A DNA stretch of 15,765 bases from Faecenecus sp036648855. GTDB taxonomy: Bacteria > Bacillota_I > Bacilli_A > RF39 > UBA660. Below, in pieces: positions 13,863-15,765 of the stretch. The stretch is taken from the NCBI GenBank assembly GCA_036648855.1, contig JAVWCU010000019.1, forward strand, positions 1 to 15,765. The letters are read 5' to 3'. The position numbers were made by a program, and so were the translations under genes. The notes beneath the pieces were generated by a model, which was not told where the DNA came from, ran no database searches, and was given only the letters and a program-made list of their open reading frames with translations. Position 1 is the first letter of the stretch, and each line of letters opens with the position of its first letter.

Positions 13863-13938
13863 TAATTAATGATTTATAGTTTTATCGACAAATATCTTTC
13901 TTCTACTATGTTATATTTAGACATATCATAAAGAATAT

Positions 13939-13945
13939 GGAGGAT
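13939..13945 (+). promoter_or_regulatory. Ribosome site that fixes the spoIIP start
   Basis: GGAGGAT lies 3-4 nt before ATG 13949 and includes the G of an upstream in-frame ATG at 13937. The upstream ATG has no ribosome site of its own, so 13949 is preferred. Confidence 0.7.
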
Positions 13946-13948
13946 ATC

Positions 13949-14944
13949 ATGGTAAAGAAACAGAGGCATATTAAGACAAAGAAAAAGCCTAAAAAAAAAG
14001 GAGGACTAATTTTCTTTTTATTATTTTGTCTTAGTATATTTTCTGCTATTTATTTAACTAAAAATTATAATTTACCAGAGATAAATTCAGACTTTTTAAA
14101 AAATATAAGTCTTAAGTCTAATTATGATATAGAAAGTAAAAAAACTAAAAAAAATATTGTCACTTCACTTGTTAAATTTTTTTCATTAGTAAATCTTGAT
14201 GATGCTTCTAGTATATTAAAACAAAATTATTCAGGGCTAGTAACTAGTAAAGATAAAGATGAACTATTAGAATTAGATAAAATAGAGAAACTAAGTGATT
14301 ATATTAAAGACCCATATCCTAAGAAAAAGTCTGATAGTCCGCTTATTTATATTTACAATACTCATCAATTAGAAGAATATAGTAACCAAAATATTGAATC
14401 GTACAGTATTAAACCAAATGTAATGATGGCAAGTTATATACTTAGAGAAAAATTAAGAAATTATAAGATATCTTCTTTGGTAGAAGAAAATAATGTGGCG
14501 GAGTTATTAAAAGCTAATGCTTGGAAGTATGCCGCTAGTTATAAAATAACTAAGTTATTAATGACTGATGCTTTTAATAAGAATCCTACTTTAAAGTATT
14601 TTATAGATTTACATCGAGACTCTATCCCTAGGACTTTATCTACTACAATAATAAAGGATAAAAGCTATGCAAGATTAATGTTAGTAGTTGGTTTAGAAAA
14701 TCCTAATTATCAAGATAATTTAGTTTTAGCAACTAGGTTTGATGATTTATTAAAACAACTTTATCCAGGTATTAGTAGGGGTATTTATAAGAAGGAAGGC
14801 CCTAGAGTAAATGGAGTTTACAATCAGGACTTTAGTCCTAATACAATGTTAATTGAAGTAGGGGGAGAGGAAAATACTATTGAAGAAGTCTTCAATTCAG
14901 TGGAGGCTATTGCAAATATCTTAAATATAATTATAGGAGAGTAA
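13949..14944 (+). CDS. spoIIP: Stage II sporulation protein P
   Basis: Peptidoglycan amidase/endopeptidase of the SpoIID-SpoIIM-SpoIIP complex that drives engulfment of the forespore; bound to the mother-cell membrane with the enzyme outside. From ATG 13949 it has 331 residues (Bacillus about 400). The N-terminus is very basic (KTKKKPKKK), followed by a membrane anchor at 19-36. The SpoIIP domain starts near 130: IYIYNTHQLEEY (H139), YFIDLHRDS (H222) and MLIEVGG (E303) hold the expected zinc ligands; VNGVYNQDFSPN is also typical. The shorter length comes from the region between anchor and domain. A weak sigma-A-like pair (TCGACA 13885, TATGTT 13907) lies upstream; no clear sigma-E site was found. 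The next gene follows after 2 bp. Confidence 0.93.
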   Translation: MVKKQRHIKTKKKPKKKGGLIFFLLFCLSIFSAIYLTKNYNLPEINSDFLKNISLKSNYDIESKKTKKNIVTSLVKFFSLVNLDDASSILKQNYSGLVTSKDKDELLELDKIEKLSDYIKDPYPKKKSDSPLIYIYNTHQLEEYSNQNIESYSIKPNVMMASYILREKLRNYKISSLVEENNVAELLKANAWKYAASYKITKLLMTDAFNKNPTLKYFIDLHRDSIPRTLSTTIIKDKSYARLMLVVGLENPNYQDNLVLATRFDDLLKQLYPGISRGIYKKEGPRVNGVYNQDFSPNTMLIEVGGEENTIEEVFNSVEAIANILNIIIGE

Positions 14945-14946
14945 CT

Positions 14947-15273
14947 ATGGAAAGTAAAAAAGTAGGGGGATATTTATTCTTGTTTTTATTTTTAGCCTTT
15001 GTAGGACTTTACTTTACAGCTAGTTCGGGGTATTATGAGACAGAAGAAAGAAAGAAAACCGAATTGACAGCTGAACAAATTAAAATATTTGAAGCTGATA
15101 TTAAAAATGGTAAGCAAATAGATATAGAAAATTATTTAAAACTTAACGAAAAAAATTATGATAATCATGTCTCTACTGTAGCCTTATCTATATCTGAAAA
15201 AATCGGATTGACTTTTGAAAAGGGGATTAATTCTTTTTTTAAGGCTGTAGAAAAAGCTATGAATAGTAATTAA
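14947..15273 (+). CDS. Small membrane protein, YqxA-like by position
   Basis: The 108-residue protein has one N-terminal membrane helix (about 8-27, FLFLFLAFVGLYF) followed by a charged soluble part with EERKKTELTAEQIKIFEADI and ending in a helical stretch. AGGAG at 14935-14939 lies within the end of spoIIP, 2 bp separate the genes, and translation is probably coupled. In Bacillus the gene after gpr-spoIIP is yqxA (DUF3679), a single-span protein of similar size. Identity with that family is inferred from place, size and topology; I cannot confirm it from motifs. Likely part of the sporulation operon. Confidence 0.65.
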   Translation: MESKKVGGYLFLFLFLAFVGLYFTASSGYYETEERKKTELTAEQIKIFEADIKNGKQIDIENYLKLNEKNYDNHVSTVALSISEKIGLTFEKGINSFFKAVEKAMNSN

Positions 15274-15286
15274 TGAAAGGAGTAAT

Positions 15287-15682
15287 ATGAATAAGAAGAT
15301 TATAATGATCTCCTCTAAATCAGAAATAGAAAAAGATTCTTTTATTAGAGGGGTTTCTAGATATGTTAGTACTGTTAGTGCACTTAATAATTATGGATTA
15401 CAATTTCCTAGTTTAGCTCTTAGTAGTAAAGAGATAATAACTAAGTTTATGGCTAGTAGTAATTATCTATTGTTTTTAGATATAAGTAGAGCTCCTGAAG
15501 TCACTAATTATATAGAAGAGCTAGATATTAAAACTTTAATTATTGGAGCTTTAAGAGAGGAACCTAGAAAGTATGATTATAAAATTAAAAGGGGTACTCC
15601 CCGTGAACTAAGTATTCAAGCATTATACTTTGTTAGTTCTTTAAGAGATAATAAATTAGTTCTTAAAACATTTATGAAGTAA
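15287..15682 (+). CDS. Hypothetical protein, 131 residues
   Basis: Not recognised. A good AGGAG site lies before ATG 15287, 13 bp after the previous stop, so it is probably the fourth gene of the gpr-spoIIP operon. No signal peptide or membrane span. Three likely beta strands (KKIIMIS at 3-9, NYLLFLDI at 58-65, KTLIIGAL at 82-89) alternating with helices suggest a small alpha/beta domain. The C-terminal half is basic (KYDYKIKRGTPRE). In Bacillus lepA would be near here; this is not LepA. Being co-linear with spore genes makes it a candidate lineage-specific sporulation gene, but no function can be read from the sequence. Confidence 0.75.
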   Translation: MNKKIIMISSKSEIEKDSFIRGVSRYVSTVSALNNYGLQFPSLALSSKEIITKFMASSNYLLFLDISRAPEVTNYIEELDIKTLIIGALREEPRKYDYKIKRGTPRELSIQALYFVSSLRDNKLVLKTFMK

Positions 15683-15765
15683 GAAGTAAATATTTGGTTA
15701 AATTCTAAGTAAAGTGCACAATTCTGTTGTATGAATGATATGGGCAATTTATTTGTCAAAGGGAT

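Noticed and set aside
13937..13948. ATG 13937 as spoIIP start
   Set aside because: Its bases form part of the GGAGGAT ribosome site for ATG 13949 and it has no site of its own.
15683..15765. Possible start of another gene (ATG near 15732, frame open to the end) or a minus-strand TTGACA near 15752
   Set aside because: No ribosome site before the ATG, only about 11 codons remain, and no -10 matches the TTGACA.

Overview
This is a chromosomal segment of a very AT-rich, low-GC Gram-positive bacterium. The gene set fits Bacillota, class Bacilli: RNase HIII, CvpA, thioredoxin, UvrC, endonuclease-type MutL, MiaA, S20, and above all the spore genes gpr and spoIIP. The glycine-rich/F5/8-type surface protein at the left edge, the compact layout and the short orphan genes resemble uncultured gut Bacilli (RF39/Erysipelotrichales-like) more than Bacillus; that placement is inference. 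Trp is read from TGG, and none of the sixteen genes ends in TGA (14 TAA, 2 TAG).

Layout. (1) 1-2120: the 3' part of a secreted or surface protein with two ALK-type glycine-rich modules flanking an F5/8C-like domain. (2) 2224-4353: rnhC (minus) diverges from a cvpA-trxA operon; both promoters and both terminators can be seen. (3) 4355-6153: an unrecognised 353-residue gene with its own promoter, convergent with a yigZ/IMPACT gene; the two share a bidirectional terminator containing both stop codons. (4) 6145-9721: uvrC-mutL DNA-repair operon, 4 bp apart. (5) 9727-11485: an unrecognised 202-residue gene behind a consensus sigma-A promoter, then a 201-bp gap rich in inverted repeats, then miaA. 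(6) 11484-12782: rpsT and a membrane-anchored transglutaminase-like protein, both minus. (7) 12800-15682: gpr, spoIIP, a YqxA-like membrane protein and an unrecognised 131-residue gene, all plus.

How it fits together. The block rnhC/cvpA-trxA-uvrC looks like a contracted form of the Bacillus rnhC/zapA-cvpA-polX-mutS2-...-trxA-uvrC neighbourhood, without zapA, polX and mutS2. rpsT diverging from gpr-spoIIP-(yqxA) matches the Bacillus arrangement, where lepA comes next; here a small unknown gene follows. gpr (protease that degrades small acid-soluble spore proteins) and spoIIP (engulfment peptidoglycan hydrolase) imply that the organism makes, or recently made, endospores.

No tRNA, rRNA, CRISPR array, insertion sequence or phage gene was seen. 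No gene-free stretch exceeds 300 bases; the longest is 10388-10588. I see no obvious new multi-gene system. The best leads are the three unrecognised genes, the repeat-rich gap before miaA, and the surface protein.
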